The position numbers and the translations under genes are program-made. Positions 23,760 through 36,269 of a stretch of DNA of 64,000 nt are shown in pieces. This DNA comes from Perognathus longimembris pacificus (lineage: Eukaryota; Chordata; Mammalia; Rodentia; Heteromyidae). The stretch covers positions 6,646,963 to 6,710,962 of the forward strand of contig NC_063176.1 in assembly GCF_023159225.1 (NCBI RefSeq), given 5' to 3'. The notes under the pieces are model-generated. The model saw nothing but the letters and a program-made list of their open reading frames with translations, made no database searches and was not told the origin of the DNA. The first letter of the stretch is position 1, and every line of letters begins with the position of its first letter.

Positions 23760-24880
23760 AAAATGCAAATTCTAAACATGCTCCTTAAACTGCTCATCAA
23801 ATCGTCTCTTTAGGGCTTGTTTACTATTCCATCTGTCACATCAAAAAGTCCAAGTCCACTGACAACCTGTGGGAACTGCAATGGTGGTAGTCCACTGTGA
23901 GTGGCTGTCCATCTCTCTGTCTGTGATGCACACAGATAGTCATTCTCCATCCTTTCTCAATGAGTCAAAACAAATAATCTCAGGTTCATTAGGGTCTTCC
24001 ACTCTAATTTACTATCAATTGAGCCTATAGATTGTGGGTCAGAGTATCTGACTGAAGAATAACAAATGCATCAACTTTGTAAAAAAAAAAAAACAACACT
24101 ATTTTTAGCAGTAAAACCCTTCATTTTGTAGGCCACCAGTAGCTACTCATTTATTTATAATGAATCATGTTATCAAGTCTGATATGATAAACAGAATCTT
24201 GTTACGTGTAGGTGGCTGTGGTCTGTTTCCATGATTTGGATCTGATTTGGATATTTAACTTCCTTTTGGAATAATCATTATTAAGTTATAAGAGGCCTTT
24301 TCAATTGTGCTAAATATAACAAAGTAATTATATTTATTTAGCATAAGAACTGGAGGAATGGATGTGATATAAATAATTTGGTCAAAATAACATTGTGCTC
24401 TGAGTTCCATGTTACCTTCCTTTAAGGCATCTGCTACCATGTCATGTATCAGAACAAGACACCAGATGAGAGGGTCTGCTTTATTTACACAGTTATCGTG
24501 CTCTCAGTGGAACTATTTTTATGGAAAATGGCATCATTGATTTAATAAAAAGGACACTGTTGGAGAAGATGTAACAATATTGTATTTCTTCTTCAGCAAA
24601 CACCAAACTGGATTTCCATGGTAACATTGCTAAAGCTGATGCTTTCCATCTGGTGAGAAGGCCAAGGAAATTGGCCATGATGTATATCACACAAAAAAGC
24701 CAATTTTTGTGTGATGTATCTAGCTATAGATGAAAACTTTTCTTTGAAACAGTGTTTGTAGAAAATATTCATTTTTCAATTGTATCAAACTTCCTCTGAT
24801 ACTCTTTTTTAAGGAAATTGAAGGGCATTTAAAGCAAGGCTGTTTTTTTTTCTATTTTTAGTCAGCAATGATTTTTTTAA
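23760..24880. other. Single-copy AT-rich DNA, no gene seen
   Basis: No repeat or frame that I can name. Confidence 0.5.
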
Positions 24881-24884
24881 ATAA

Positions 24885-25640
24885 AAAAGCCCACCGATTG
24901 AGAGAAGATCTTTACTAGCCATACAACAGACAAGTGCTTCATATCTAAAATATACTTACAACTCAAAAAATTAAATCCCCCCAAAATAAATTCTCAAAGA
25001 AACAGCCACCCCCTTGAGGGCTGGGGATATGGCCTAGTGGCAAGAGTGCTTGCCTGGTATACATGAGGCCCTGGGTTCAATTCCCCAGCACCACATATAT
25101 AGAAAACGGCCAGAAGTGGCGCTATGGCTCAGTGGCAGAGTGCTAGCCTTGAGCAAAAAAGAAGCCAGGGACAGTGCTCAGGCCCTGAGTTCACGGCCTA
25201 GGACTGGCCAAAAAAAAAAAAAAAAAGAAACAGCCACCCCATTAATAAGTGGGCTAAACGTTTAAAGAGGGACTTCTCTGGAGAGGAAATAAGAATGGGC
25301 AATAGTCACATGAAGAAATGTTCAACATCTCTGCCCATAAAATAAATGCAAATCAAAACAACACTAAAATTCCACTTCACCCCAGTTAGAGTTGCCATTA
25401 TCAAGAAAGAATGGCATGCCCCTTTAGTAAGGAAATGGAAATACTTGGGGAAAAAATCATACTAAGTGAAGTGAGCCATACCCAAAGAAACATAGACTCT
25501 ATGTTTTCCCTCATAAGGAATAATTAGCATATGTCAGAATATTCCTAGCAGATAAGCACAGTAGCTCAATAGCTATGTACATATGATCACTTAGGATAAT
25601 GTTAAGTGAAATGAACTCCAAGTATGGAAACAAGCATTTT
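24885..25640 (+). mobile_element. L1 ORF2 3' fragment, split by a SINE
   Basis: 24895-24990 resembles the ORF2 thumb-region text (gagagaagatctttactagcc, acttacaactcaaaaaatt). After the SINE it resumes at 25241 (agtgggctaaacg, ctctgcccataaaataaatg) and then jumps by internal deletion to the ORF2 end (aaggaaatggaaatacttgg, ctaagtgaagtgagcc). It is frameshifted and dead. Confidence 0.85.
24996..25240 (+). mobile_element. Dimeric SINE nested in L1, perfect 17-bp duplication
   Basis: Flanked by identical aaagaaacagccacccc (24996-25012 and 25224-25240). The right monomer has lost a few bases (gctcagtggcag). Confidence 0.96.
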
Positions 25641-25654
25641 ATCATTGTTGTTTT

Positions 25655-25848
25655 ATTTATTTATTTTTTGTGGGCTCAGCTGGTGTCGTATAACTTGAAG
25701 CCATGTCTCCAGCCCTGCTTTATGTTGCAAATTATGTAGATGGAGTCTTAAGGATCTTTCTTTCTGTTCCAGTTAGCTTTGAACCACAATCCTCTGAATG
25801 TTGCCCTCCTGAGTAAGTAGGATTACAGATGTGAGCCCAGCTCAGTGT
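25655..25848 (-). mobile_element. Composite B1-like plus Geo-monomer SINE, old, antisense
   Basis: The right-monomer half is barely recognisable (gcttgaag-type text near 25690). The B1-like half is clearer (gttagctttgaaccacaatcc, agtaagtaggattacagatg). Confidence 0.6.
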
Positions 25849-26056
25849 TTTCTCTCTTTCCAAGTGTGTCTTTAAATTTTATTGATTCTGCCAGTAGATT
25901 GCTCTTTTAAGTATTCTGAGACACTGTGTTGCATTTTTCGTTGACATTATTTCCTTGCTTTCTGATATTGCCAGTACTCTAGACTCATTTGTTGTATTTC
26001 CTTCCCCTAGTTCTAGAACTGTTTCTGTATGCAGTCCTGATTTCTTTTACTTGAGA

Positions 26057-26705
26057 TTTTTTTTTCCTTTATTGTCAAAGTGAAGTACAGACTGGTTACA
26101 GTTTCATATGTAAGACAGTGAGTACATTTCTGGTTCAGCTTGTTACCTCCTTCCTCATTCCCCCTTCCCCCTCCTCCCCCCTCCCCCTTTCCCTCTCCCC
26201 CCATGAGTTGTACAGTTGGTTTACACCAAATGGTTTTGTAAGTATTGCTTTTGGAATCCTTTGTCTTTTTATCCTTTGTCTCCTGATTTGGTATTCCCTT
26301 TCCCTTCCCTAGTTCTAATACACGTATATACAGTATCCAGGGTACTAAGATCAGATACAGGAAGGGACTACAAGAGAAAAAAAGGGGGAACGGTTTCACA
26401 TGGCCTGTTGAAAATAATTATAACAATGATATAACACTTGTTTCCATGACGTGGAGTTCATTTCACTTAGCGTCATCTTGTCATCTTATGTGCTCATAAG
26501 GGCATAGCTATTGGGCTCTTGTGATCTTCTGCTGTGACTAGCCTAAACCTGTGCTGATTATTCCCTATGAGACAAACCACAGACTCCATGTTTTTTGGGG
26601 TCTGGCTCACTTCACTTAGCATGATTTTTTCCAGGTCCTTCCATTTCCTTACAAATGGGGCCAGTGTCATTCTTTCTGATAGAGGCATAGAATCCCATTA
26701 CTATT
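26057..26705 (-). mobile_element. 5'-truncated L1: ORF2 end and 3'UTR, antisense
   Basis: From the T run at 26057-26065 the minus strand is traced backwards: terminal block, C-rich complement of the G-rich tract (26155-26204), then ORF2 C-terminal text (cacttcacttagcatgattt, ttccatttccttacaaatgg) to about 26705. No clear duplication found. The coding remnant has stops. Confidence 0.92.
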
Positions 26706-26709
26706 CTTA

Positions 26710-28140
26710 ATTTTGTGGTAGATACAATGAATTCTTGACTACATCTCTTTTCCCCTTCCTCCATTCATGTCTACTCTTCTTCCTTTTGCCTCATACCCCA
26801 TTTCCTGGTGTTGCTTTTGCTTTGCTTTGATCTAGTCTTTCTTAAAAATTATACTATTTGAGCTCTCCAAACAGCTACTATACTTCAGTTTATTAATTTA
26901 AAATAGTTTCTTGTTTTTGTTTAATATTATGTTGAACATTCTCTTAACTCTCTCCATAAGCATTAAATTCAGTTAGGTTTATATTAATAAATTAGCATTC
27001 TTGTATGTTTTCCCTTTATTTGTTAATTGCAGTATATTCTAAACATTACTTATATGTTGGATGTTGCTTATTTGTTAGATAAATAACAGGAAAAATAAGC
27101 AATTTTATTTTACCTTTATTTATTTCTTGTTCATTACTCGTGTTCTTTATTCAGATCCTGTTTTCTGGAACTTGCTATTCTCCTCTCAAAATAATTTAGT
27201 TTGAGATTTTGTTTCAAGGTGATTATTATTTCCACTATTTTTGTCCATTTTTTTCCATTTTAATGACTTCTATTTATATCTCCTCAAGCTCAGAGAGTCT
27301 TTCTATAGACAAAGCTAGGATACTTTTACAAAAAGTCCACCCAAAACATCCTTCAGTTCTGTTCCAGTGTTCTTGATATTTGATATTTCTTTACAGTTTT
27401 GCATCTAAATTTGCATCTAAATTTCTGCTGTCATTACACATCAGATCTTGCCTGCTATCTACTTTAAACATAAGAATATGTATCTTCCTAATCATACTTC
27501 TTTTAAATTCCCATTCTGGTAATTCTAACATTGCTGTCATTTCTATGTCTTGTTCTGGTATTTACTTTGTCTATTCAAATTGTTGTTTTACATTTCCATA
27601 GGTCTTGTAATTTTCTTCTCATACTCATTTGTCACATACTAAGTTCAAAGAACTTCTACAAACAGCTCTTTAGTTCAGTAATGTAAGTAACATAACAAGC
27701 CTTTGGTAGGGTCTATGGGAAAAGAAAGAATTCTGTATTTCTATGAGTTCTCAGTCTTTTAAAAAAAAAAACAAACCTGCACCTCTTAGTGCATCTCCCC
27801 TGGGCCTCTTCCTGTCTTTTCTGCTGGAGAATAAAGCTGAAGTATACTACATTTAATATTTTCCCTTTTTATCTTGAAGGCTTAATAAGGGCAGAATTGA
27901 GTATTTCCCTGGCTATAGTTACTCCTTTTTTCAGTAGTTTCTCCTGAGGACAGATATGGTTATGAAACTCAAGTACTCTTGAATGTTTCCGACTGTTTTT
28001 CTCCCCCACCCACCCCACTTTACTGCTGAGCCCAGGGCATTTCGCCCCAAAATTCATTTTGAGAAATTTCTGAGTTATTTTAGGCCAATTTAACAAAAAT
28101 AACTAACAATTGCTAATGACAATATCCATGAGGAGTATTT
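26710..28140. other. Single-copy T-rich DNA, no gene seen
   Basis: 26720-27640 has the texture of old antisense L1 or another T-rich relic, but no decisive motif. Confidence 0.4.
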
Positions 28141-28159
28141 TATTGATTCTTTCTTTCTG

Positions 28160-28290
28160 CTTTTGTTTCTTGAGACAAGGCTTCACAATGTACTCAGGAA
28201 GGACTAGCCAGGTACACCCCTCAAAATGCATGACATTCCCATCAGCTTTGGAAGCGCTGTGTTTGCAGATATGTGTCAATGTGCTCAGCT
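28160..28290 (-). mobile_element. B1-like SINE, antisense, diverged
   Basis: tttcttgagacaaggcttcac, aatgtactcaggaaggactag and the following text track antisense B1 (gagacagggtttctctgtgtag ... aggctgg). Confidence 0.55.
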
Positions 28291-28299
28291 TCTGAAAAT

Positions 28300-31085
28300 T
28301 TAATCACAAGGTCTTCTACATACTGACTACAGAAATGTGTCAGTTATAGCCTCCTTTAGAACTGTTTCTTGAGGAGATTACTACTTGTAATAATGTGACA
28401 AGAATCATAATCTGTATTCACCTATTAGTCTCTCTAATTTTGAGGGAAATTGTTTGCAGTGTGTTTTACCCTCTCTTGTAGAGTTAGGAAATGTTGTAAA
28501 TGGACAACACACGCATCATATATATACGTATGTATGTATGGATGGATGGATGGATGGATGTATGTATGTGTGATATTATGGGGGTTTTATATGGATTTAT
28601 ATAGGGGTTCATTTTGTTCATATTTTTCTGTATCAAGGTGAAGCAATAACCAACGACAGTTTGTAATCTAGACTGGAATCAAGAACCCAACCTAAGGGCT
28701 TTGAATTAAATACTGTGTTTAAATTTTTCAAGGTTCTACAAAAAAGAAAACACAGATTTATTGGATTCTAAAAAAAAAAGAGAGATTGATTACTTACATT
28801 TTTGGAGACTAACAATTTTCTAAGAAAAAGACATGGAAAAATTGGATGACTGTCTAGGGCTCAATTCCAGGTTAATAGATTTCTTCATATGACTGATGGG
28901 GAAAGAGAGCTTTCCAGGATTTCTTTAATAAGGGCACTAATCTACTTCATGAGAAGAATAAAAATGAATAAAATTAAAATTAAAAAACAAAGAAAAAGGG
29001 AGAATTATCCAATCATCATCATCTAATCATCTATTAAAGGTCCACTTCCTATAACTATCACACTGGGGGTTAAAAACGTGACTGTTACATATAACTACAA
29101 CATACGAATTTGAGGAATAGACACACTGATACCATTTTAATGAGTGGGAAAATAAAGAGCTTTTTCACACAGTTATTTCTCCTGAAATAAATCTCGTATT
29201 CAGACTCCCTATCTACTTACTAAGACCTAAAAGTAAGTTACATCACAAAACTGAATAAGATATGAAAATTATATGTACCTACTTTATGTGAGTTCTGAGC
29301 TCAAACTCAATATTATATGATAATTTGTGAAATATTTTACTAATAGTAAATGCCCAAAACAAGATATGCTTGTATGCTATCACCCTTACTGTTGTACATG
29401 TACTGGCAATGGGGCTTCCATAAGATGTTTTCACTGTCAAGACAATTTCAAATAATGCACTCACAATATAGTGTTCTCATTTTAGTTAGTGCACTACTGG
29501 TTATGATTATAAAATATAACCATTTTCAATTTCATTTCAACTGAAGTAAAAAAAAGAAGGCTGAAAGAAGTCATATAAATAAATATTTAATGCGATCATT
29601 GAAAACAATATTCTACATATACAGAACTCAAAATTATACTTGAAGGCATAGAATGAACAGAGATGATGCAATTTGACATTGAAAATAGAATTTCTTACAA
29701 AATAAGGTCTTGTTTTTATGAAAATAGTAGCTTTAATGAGGAGAAAGTAGGTAAATCTTCCAGTTATTTGAATTTGGTGGGGAGGTATCCAATTTTCTTT
29801 TTCTGTTCAGGGATCCAGCTCTGCTGTTGATTATATTACTGGTTTAAGTTTATATAATACATTTATTAAGATAATAAATCATCTGATATAGGACATTTAT
29901 CAGATGTGGCCATGTAAACTTGGTATTCTGTTCTACAGTTAAGCCCTTTGCTTCTTGGATGAGCAATGTGGAAGTACTTACTACAAACATTAGTTTTTAA
30001 GTAATAACAATAGTATTTGGACATGAAAATGCACAGATTAATACAGAAAGAACCCCAAAGGCTGTGTTATAGATAAAATGATCTAAGAAGAGTTTAATTC
30101 TTACTCAAAGAATGCTTTTCATAAATTGTTGGCAGAGTTTTAATTGCAACTACTTTATATTGAGCTGTATTCAAGACAATTCTTATCTGCAGAAAGAATT
30201 AACCTCAACTGTTGTCAAATCCTGTAGCAATCATAATTTCTTCCTCATTCATCACATTTTTCATTACAGTAATTTTATCTAAAGAATTGCTTTGAGATTT
30301 TCTTAACGTTTGATAAAGATTTTAGTAAGTGAACAGAGTAAATCATTTTTCTTTTCTAATTTGTTTCTATATTTTCTCAAATTTTAACTACAATTTATAT
30401 CTGTTGTGTCACAAGAGCATTGTACCTAAATTTTGTCTTCTATTTTCATTTTTATCTCTAATATTATGGTCTCATAACCCAATTAGTTTGTACAAATTGC
30501 ATTTGGGGAATATTAATAGGATGGCAAATGAGAAAACAACACAAGTATGAAAGCAAACCACATGGGACTGAATCCTTAGGCAAGTTTTATTAACTTGTTC
30601 TAATCTTTATTCAAAACCATTTCATGGAAGTTCAATCAAGACAAAGGAGGACCATGTTAACAAAAGCTCTTATGTTGCTATTTTTAGATCAACATATATA
30701 TTGCATGATGTTTAAACGAGTTCAAGAACATTAATCTCCTCAAACATTTATCATTTCATGATGAGAACTTTTATATTCCCTCTACTTTTGAAAAATGAAC
30801 AGTTCTTTTCTGTTATCAGTCGTCATTTTCTCCCACTTAACCTTCTCTACTCCCCTCCCCTTATTATGTCATGTATGGAGTTATTTCTTTTTTTTTCTTT
30901 CTGATTTAGGTTGTTGTACCCTTTGTCTGATATATAAACTTATCTGATCCATGGAAGGGAAAGGGGGCCCACAGAAACAGCAGGACAAAGGATGAACTAA
31001 TATTTTTTAAAGCAGAAAGTCACATGCACATTATTCTTTATTAGAATCATCTTTCAGAAGTTACTTGTTCTTTGCAAAACTCTGC
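28300..31085. other. Single-copy AT-rich DNA with one tetranucleotide repeat
   Basis: No gene or RNA recognised. The only clear structure is the (GTAT)n(GGAT)n run near 28.5 kb. Confidence 0.5.
28524..28570. repeat. (GTAT)n-(GGAT)n microsatellite
   Basis: Three to four GTAT units, about five GGAT units, then GTAT again. Confidence 0.93.
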
Positions 31086-31089
31086 ACAA

Positions 31090-31470
31090 TTTCCAGCAGG
31101 GGCTCTGCCATTTGAGCCACAGCTCTACTTCTTCTTTTTTAATTTAAATTAATTGTCAAGGTGATGTACAAAGGGGATACAAGTGAATACCTAGGGTAGT
31201 GAGTACGTTTCTTGTCAAACTTGTTACCTCCTCCCTCATTTTTCTCCCACCTTCCCTCCTCCTTAACCCCCCCTCCAAGTTGTACAGTTAGTTTACAACA
31301 TGTTGTCTTGTACATATCGCTGTTGTACAGCTCCACTTCTAGTGGTTTAGTGGTTTATTGCAAGAGTCTCAAGAACTTTCCTGTCAAGGCCTGGCTTCAA
31401 ACAGCAAGGCTCAGATCTCAGCCTCTTGAGCAGCTATAATTACAGGTGTGCGCCATGGCACCTGCCAACA
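31090..31470 (-). mobile_element. Composite SINE, antisense, split by an L1 3' end
   Basis: The right-monomer part (gctctgccatttgagccacagctctacttct) and the B1-like part (caaggctcagatctcagcctcttgag, tataattacaggtgtgcgcc) lie on either side of the L1 at 31134-31326. The SINE must be the older of the two. Confidence 0.85.
31120..31340 (-). mobile_element. L1 3'UTR insertion into a SINE, 14-bp duplication
   Basis: The 193-bp insert 31134-31326 lies between acagctctacttct (31120-31133) and acagctccacttct (31327-31340); the duplicated word is SINE sequence. It holds the antisense terminal block and a C-rich 3'UTR complement, with no ORF2. Confidence 0.93.
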
Positions 31471-31841
31471 TCTAAACTTTTGTATGCACTTTCAGCTGAT
31501 GAGCTCTTGCCGTACCTGTCATGGACAAGATTAACGTGGAGATTTGTCTGTTTTTGTTAATTTGTAATCTCATATTAAATTTGACATTTCTCTAGGACAA
31601 GGATTATTCCTCCAGAGATACACATGATCTCTAGTATTGTATTAAAGCATATTAATTGGGTGAAATGCTATTAAATAAATATTAGCTTTTGATCAGAAAA
31701 CTTGCATCAATATATTAATTAGTTCACCACTTATTTAAAGGAGTTGTGAATACATTTTAGAGGGTAAACATAGAAAATGAAATAAGAAAATGTATAATTT
31801 TTGATCAGTAGTAATAAAGAATTTGTTACCAAAAAATTATA

Positions 31842-32042
31842 GGGGGCTGGGAATATGGCCTCGTGGCAAGAGTGCTTGCCTCGTATACAGGAAGCCCTGG
31901 GTTCGATTCCCCAGCACCACATATATAGAAAACGGCCAGAAGTGGCGCTGTGGCTCAAGAGGCAGAGTGCTAGCCTTGAGCAAAAAGAAGCCAGGGACAG
32001 TGCTCAGGCCCTGAGTCCAAGGCCCAGGACTGGCAAAAAAAA
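31842..32042 (+). mobile_element. Dimeric SINE, first of a head-to-tail pair
   Basis: Full-length, with ten or so As before the next element begins. The sequence before it (aaaaaattata) resembles that after the second copy (aaaaaattgta), so the pair may share one outer duplication. Confidence 0.93.
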
Positions 32043-32044
32043 AA

Positions 32045-32263
32045 GGGGGGGCTGGGGATATGGCCTAGTGGCAAGAGTGCTTGAGTCATATACATGAAGC
32101 CCTGGGTTCGATTCCCCAGCACCACATATGTAGAAAATCGCCAGAAGTGGCGCTGTGGCTCAAGTGGCAGAGTGCTAGTCTTGAGCAAAAGAAGCTAGGG
32201 ACAGTGCTAAGGCCCTGAGTCCAAGGCCCAGGACTGGCAAAAAAAAAAAAAAAAAAAAAAAAA
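32045..32263 (+). mobile_element. Dimeric SINE, second of a head-to-tail pair
   Basis: It begins immediately after the first copy's A tail, consistent with insertion into that A tract or with joint retrotransposition. It has a 23-base A tail and several private changes (gagtcatatac, gctagtcttgagc), so it is not a recent local duplicate of its neighbour. Confidence 0.93.
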
Positions 32264-32269
32264 TTGTAC

Positions 32270-33962
32270 GACTTTCACCAAGCCCGTAGAAGAATGAACA
32301 AAGTAATGATTGCCCGATTTTATGACATTTTGAAAATTATGGGTCCCTTTTAGAAAAATTTAAAACAAATTAACATAATCAAATTAACTATTCAATACAA
32401 AAAATAACTTCTTTGAATTATTTTCTCGTGAATAGTCCAGGAAGTTGAACATATAATAAAATTTTTGCTGTGTTTTTTTTTTCTCAAAGAAGCAACTACT
32501 GAACCTCTCTATTCTAAATGATCTGCTCCTCTCTTCACCATGCATAAAAAGTAAAACTATACAAGTACCAAAAAGCTACACAAAAATAAGAAATTTCTTT
32601 GGAAAATAATGTCTGATCTTGTCACTTAATATTTCTATGCTTCTATGATACAACCAGCTTCCACTTCTCTTTGGAATGATTTGTATTAGTGTATCCTGGT
32701 ATCACATGCGGCATTGCTGAGGAAAAACCAAGAGTGTAAGCTCAGTCCTCCTCATTTCCATGGAAATAAAGTGCTGGAAGAAGTTTTCTTCCCTGTGGCT
32801 TCAGGATGGATGCTGAGCCGTGGCAATAATGCAGCAAAGATCTGTTCAGAGACTCCGGGATTTTGGCTGGTGCCATTTTCATGCTTAGCCGCACAGCTGG
32901 TTCAGGTGCATTTTCAGCCATAATAACTGATAACATTCCCGGTGGAAACATTCAACTGCGATAAAACAGACAGAAACATATTATAAATATGAGTGCAAAG
33001 TCAATGTTTACAGAAGGAGGTCAAATAACAGAATACCAGTTGGTAAATGTCACTACTGCGTGAGTAGAAAGTACTCACAGTATTTGCATTCTTATTAGAA
33101 GGATATGTGCAAAACCTCTGAATCTTACAAAGAGGTTTTTTTTTCCTCCTATTTTTTTTCTCACTTACCAGAACTTACTTCTCTGGCTACTTCTCCATTC
33201 CTCAAAGTTCACTCCACTGCGAATGTGCTTTCCAGAATTTGAGATTTTGTGGTGAGCCAGTGGACTAGGTCAACCTTCAGATGAACTGTGGCTATCGTGA
33301 CACGGTGCACCTTTGCCAAGGTGAAGCTTAGAACGGAAAGCCCCCAAAGGGAGTCCTCCCCAAAAGGCAAAAGTAAACCTTTGCCCCGGCACTGTAAGTT
33401 AACCATTAGTTTCACTGAGTTCTGTGCTGTTACTCTTCCTTGTGTAAAGTCAGTTACCATTCATCTGGGATTAGAAGGAAGCACCACGGTGTCTTGCTCC
33501 CTAGAAGTGATCCTATGAAGAAGATCAAAACAAAACCAGCTGCCTGAAAGGAGAGAAAATTAAAGTGTAGATAACAGAAGGTAATTCCAGATGTGCTAAG
33601 TGATTCAGATCTGTTTACATAGGAGTAATACGCTCAAACTTTTATACAGGACAGCCATAGACATACGTTGACATGTAATTCATTTTGGGTGCTGAGGAGA
33701 ATTCCCTAGTCAGTCATGGAACGTTCTCAATGAAGCCTGTTGAAAAAGAATTTACATCCACTATCTGTATTTCTAGACATTTCTCTCAATTAAAGAAATA
33801 ACCTCTCTGAACAATAATGTAGTAGCCTGTGGGAATTCTAAAAGTAGCATGTTAGTTTTGGTAATAGGACTGAAGCAAATAAAATAATAGACATGTGTAA
33901 TGAGAAGATTAAATGGAGATATAAAAAAAGCCCAGGGAAAAGTTGTGGATGGTAAAGTTTAA

Positions 33963-34010
<48 letters not shown>

Positions 34011-34115
34011 AGACATTAAATTTATACATGATTCCCGGCTTATCTTGCTAGGATTTGAATAAGTATGATTAAAGATTAGTAGGCTGGGATTAATAGTAAC
34101 ATGATATAATAGTTG
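32270..34115. other. Single-copy DNA; two less AT-rich patches without a known family
   Basis: 32710-32960 and 33190-33530 are clearly richer in GC than their surroundings and have short open frames on both strands (69 to 83 codons). I recognise no protein, exon border or repeat consensus. A (GT)n run lies at 33965-34008. Confidence 0.4.
33965..34008. repeat. (GT)n microsatellite
   Basis: About 22 GT units. Confidence 0.97.
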
Positions 34116-34124
34116 GTATCTCCA

Positions 34125-34500
34125 ATGATTCTGCCCCACCCCACCCCCAAAAAAAGCTGAGGTATTAAAGGTTTGACTCCTGTCTTGATGCTATTGAGAG
34201 GCCATGGGGACTGTAATAGGTGGGTCCTAGTAGAGGGTTTTTATATTATTGGGCATGGAGCCCCAGAGTGTATTGTGGGTCCCCAGTCTCTTCTTTCTCT
34301 TGTTTCCTAGCCTTGATCAAAGCAGCACTGTCATTGTGTGCTGACTCCAGGGCAAAGGGGCCTCATTGTAGTACATTGGGATCTGAATAGGGCTTCATAT
34401 ATTGAACACCTAAACCACAAGTCAAACTAAGCCTTTCGTCTTTATAAGCTGACAGGCCCAGATATCTGTCCATTAAGACAAAGAGGCTAACATAGATCAT
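34125..34500 (+). mobile_element. MaLR-type (ERVL-MaLR) LTR relic
   Basis: The order of words follows the MaLR LTR family (THE1, MST, MLT1): a gaggccatggggactgtaat / ggtgggtcctagtagagg block, a central pyrimidine-rich ctcttctttctcttg block, then caaactaagcctttcgtctttataagctgacaggcc..atctgtc near the 3' end, equivalent to the conserved caaataaacctctttcttta..cagtctcaggtat. The bounds are approximate and the copy is old. Confidence 0.65.
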
Positions 34501-34919
34501 AAAGGAAAACTTGAACAAATTATTTATCCACGGATACATGGAGCAAATGGTTGTCACATACTTGTCTTATAGACTATCTGCAGATGTGAAGCATTACTTA
34601 AGATTATACCATTTAATACCCACTTTATAATTTTATTGACAAATAGAATTACGTATCATGTGTAGTACTTTCAAGTATTTTTAGAAAAAGGAAGTATCTA
34701 GTTAGATACTGATTATATGGAATTCCTTGAGTTCACCAACTACAAAAACTAAAGAAAAAAGTCATAATATTGAAGAATTTTGGCATTTATTAAAGGTTAG
34801 AAGAATTAAATTCTAAATATCTCTGAAATATCTGGATCAGAATAAAGTCATTTACATAACCAGGTAGTGTGAGGGTAAGGATGTAGTCGAGGTAGATGGG
34901 AGAGAAACAGAGAAAAAGG

Positions 34920-35300
34920 TGTCATTGATCAAGGTGCATTGCATTATAAAGTGAAATGTTGAACTTTAATCTCTTTATACAGCTACTTATGGACTATGGA
35001 ATTGTAATGTCTTTGTACAACTCTCTAATAATGATAAGTTAATAAGAAAAAATAGAATGATTCAAATTTGCAACAAGATGAACCTCAAAATAATTATGTT
35101 GAGTGAAACAGAATTATGAAAATCTACATTGTTACCTTTACATAAATTTTGAAAATTAAAAATAACATGCTGGTAGAAAGCAGATATGTCAGAGGCTGTG
35201 TAACATTGTGCGAAGGTAAAAGAGAGACCTTTGGAACATCAAGTTGTAAAGTTCCATATAACATTTAGATGTGATTGATTTTATAGCCTGTGATAGGATG
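34920..35300 (+). mobile_element. Possible old L1 3' end
   Basis: 34975-35045 (gaattgtaatgtctttgtac, aataagaaaaaa) and 35080-35170 (ttatgttgagtgaaacagaa, ggtagaaagcagatatgtcag) resemble L1 3'-terminal and ORF2-end phrases. Too diverged to be sure. Confidence 0.35.
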
Positions 35301-35309
35301 GTTACTTTC

Positions 35310-35353
35310 ATATATTTTCATATATATATATATATATGTATGTATATATATAT
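35310..35353. repeat. (TA)n-rich inverted repeat
   Basis: ttcatatatatata...tatatatatgaa forms a near-perfect palindrome and may extrude a hairpin. Confidence 0.8.
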
Positions 35354-35359
35354 GAAAGT

Positions 35360-35995
35360 TTACTTGAAATGCATATTTTCCATTTAACCATTGTGCTTAC
35401 ACCTTAGAAAATTGTTTGCAAAAATCTCTGTCTTTACAAGGGTCTGATAGTTCTTTTGAAATTTCTAAACTGTGAGAAGTATTCCCAGTATCTCTGAATA
35501 CTTTTGGATTTTTCTCTATGACATAATATTAAGACACAGCGTTGGAATAGTTAGAATTGATACCAAATTCCTTCCATAGCCTGTAGTGTGACCTACACAT
35601 CTTCTCTCAGAAACCAGGAGGCAGTCCGGTGGCTCTTGAAACCTTAGCCCCCCTCCAGAAAAAGAAAAGAAGAGCAATGAAAACAAATAAACCAAAAAAA
35701 GTTTTTGCACGTAACAATGAAAAAAACATATTTCATTTTGTTTCTAGAAAACTTACTGACTTTACTTTTAAGCACAAAATTATTTCTATAGCTACACATA
35801 CTCCTTTCAAAATTCTAATTGTTATATAAATTAATAAGAGAGCCATTAGATAGATACTTTTAAGATTTCCCACAACAAATTGAAAACATACTGCAATCAG
35901 AATCAAACATTATTGTGCACTACCTGGATATGATTTTCTGTCTGGCTAGATTGATGTACCTATTCAATAAATGATTACATATTGTATTGTTACAC
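35360..35995. other. Single-copy AT-rich DNA, no gene seen
   Basis: Chance open frames only. Confidence 0.45.
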
Positions 35996-36004
35996 TCTGC
36001 ACAT

Positions 36005-36262
36005 TACGGTTAAATGAGCATGAATTTTGAAATCATAGATCCGTTCAATTTCTCACAGTGATATTTACTAGTGACATGTCCTTGAGATTCAATCTCCCTG
36101 TCTCACAAGCATATTAACCGGTTATATATTTAAAATACATTGAGTACTGACAAATTCACTATCAGTGAAATATTAATTTATTTTTTCACTCCCAAGGTTA
36201 TTTGAATATTATATTAAAGTGTTTAGCACAAGTATTCTACACCTTCTACTAATGGAAATTAT
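36005..36262 (+). mobile_element. MIR element, nearly full length
   Basis: gagcatgaattttgaaatca, gatatttactagtgacatg, tccttgagattcaatctccctg, and attatattaaagtgtttagc follow the MIR consensus order (gagcacggactctggagtc, ccacttactagctgtg, ccttgggcaagttac, gaggattaaatgag ... gcttagcacagtg). A (TAG)n run follows. Confidence 0.65.
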
Positions 36263-36269
36263 ATTAGTA

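Noticed and set aside
26118..26312. Pro/Leu-rich frames in C-rich tracts (also 41745-42059, 52070-52420)
   Set aside because: These are complements of the G-rich L1 3'UTR; similar frames appear at each antisense copy.
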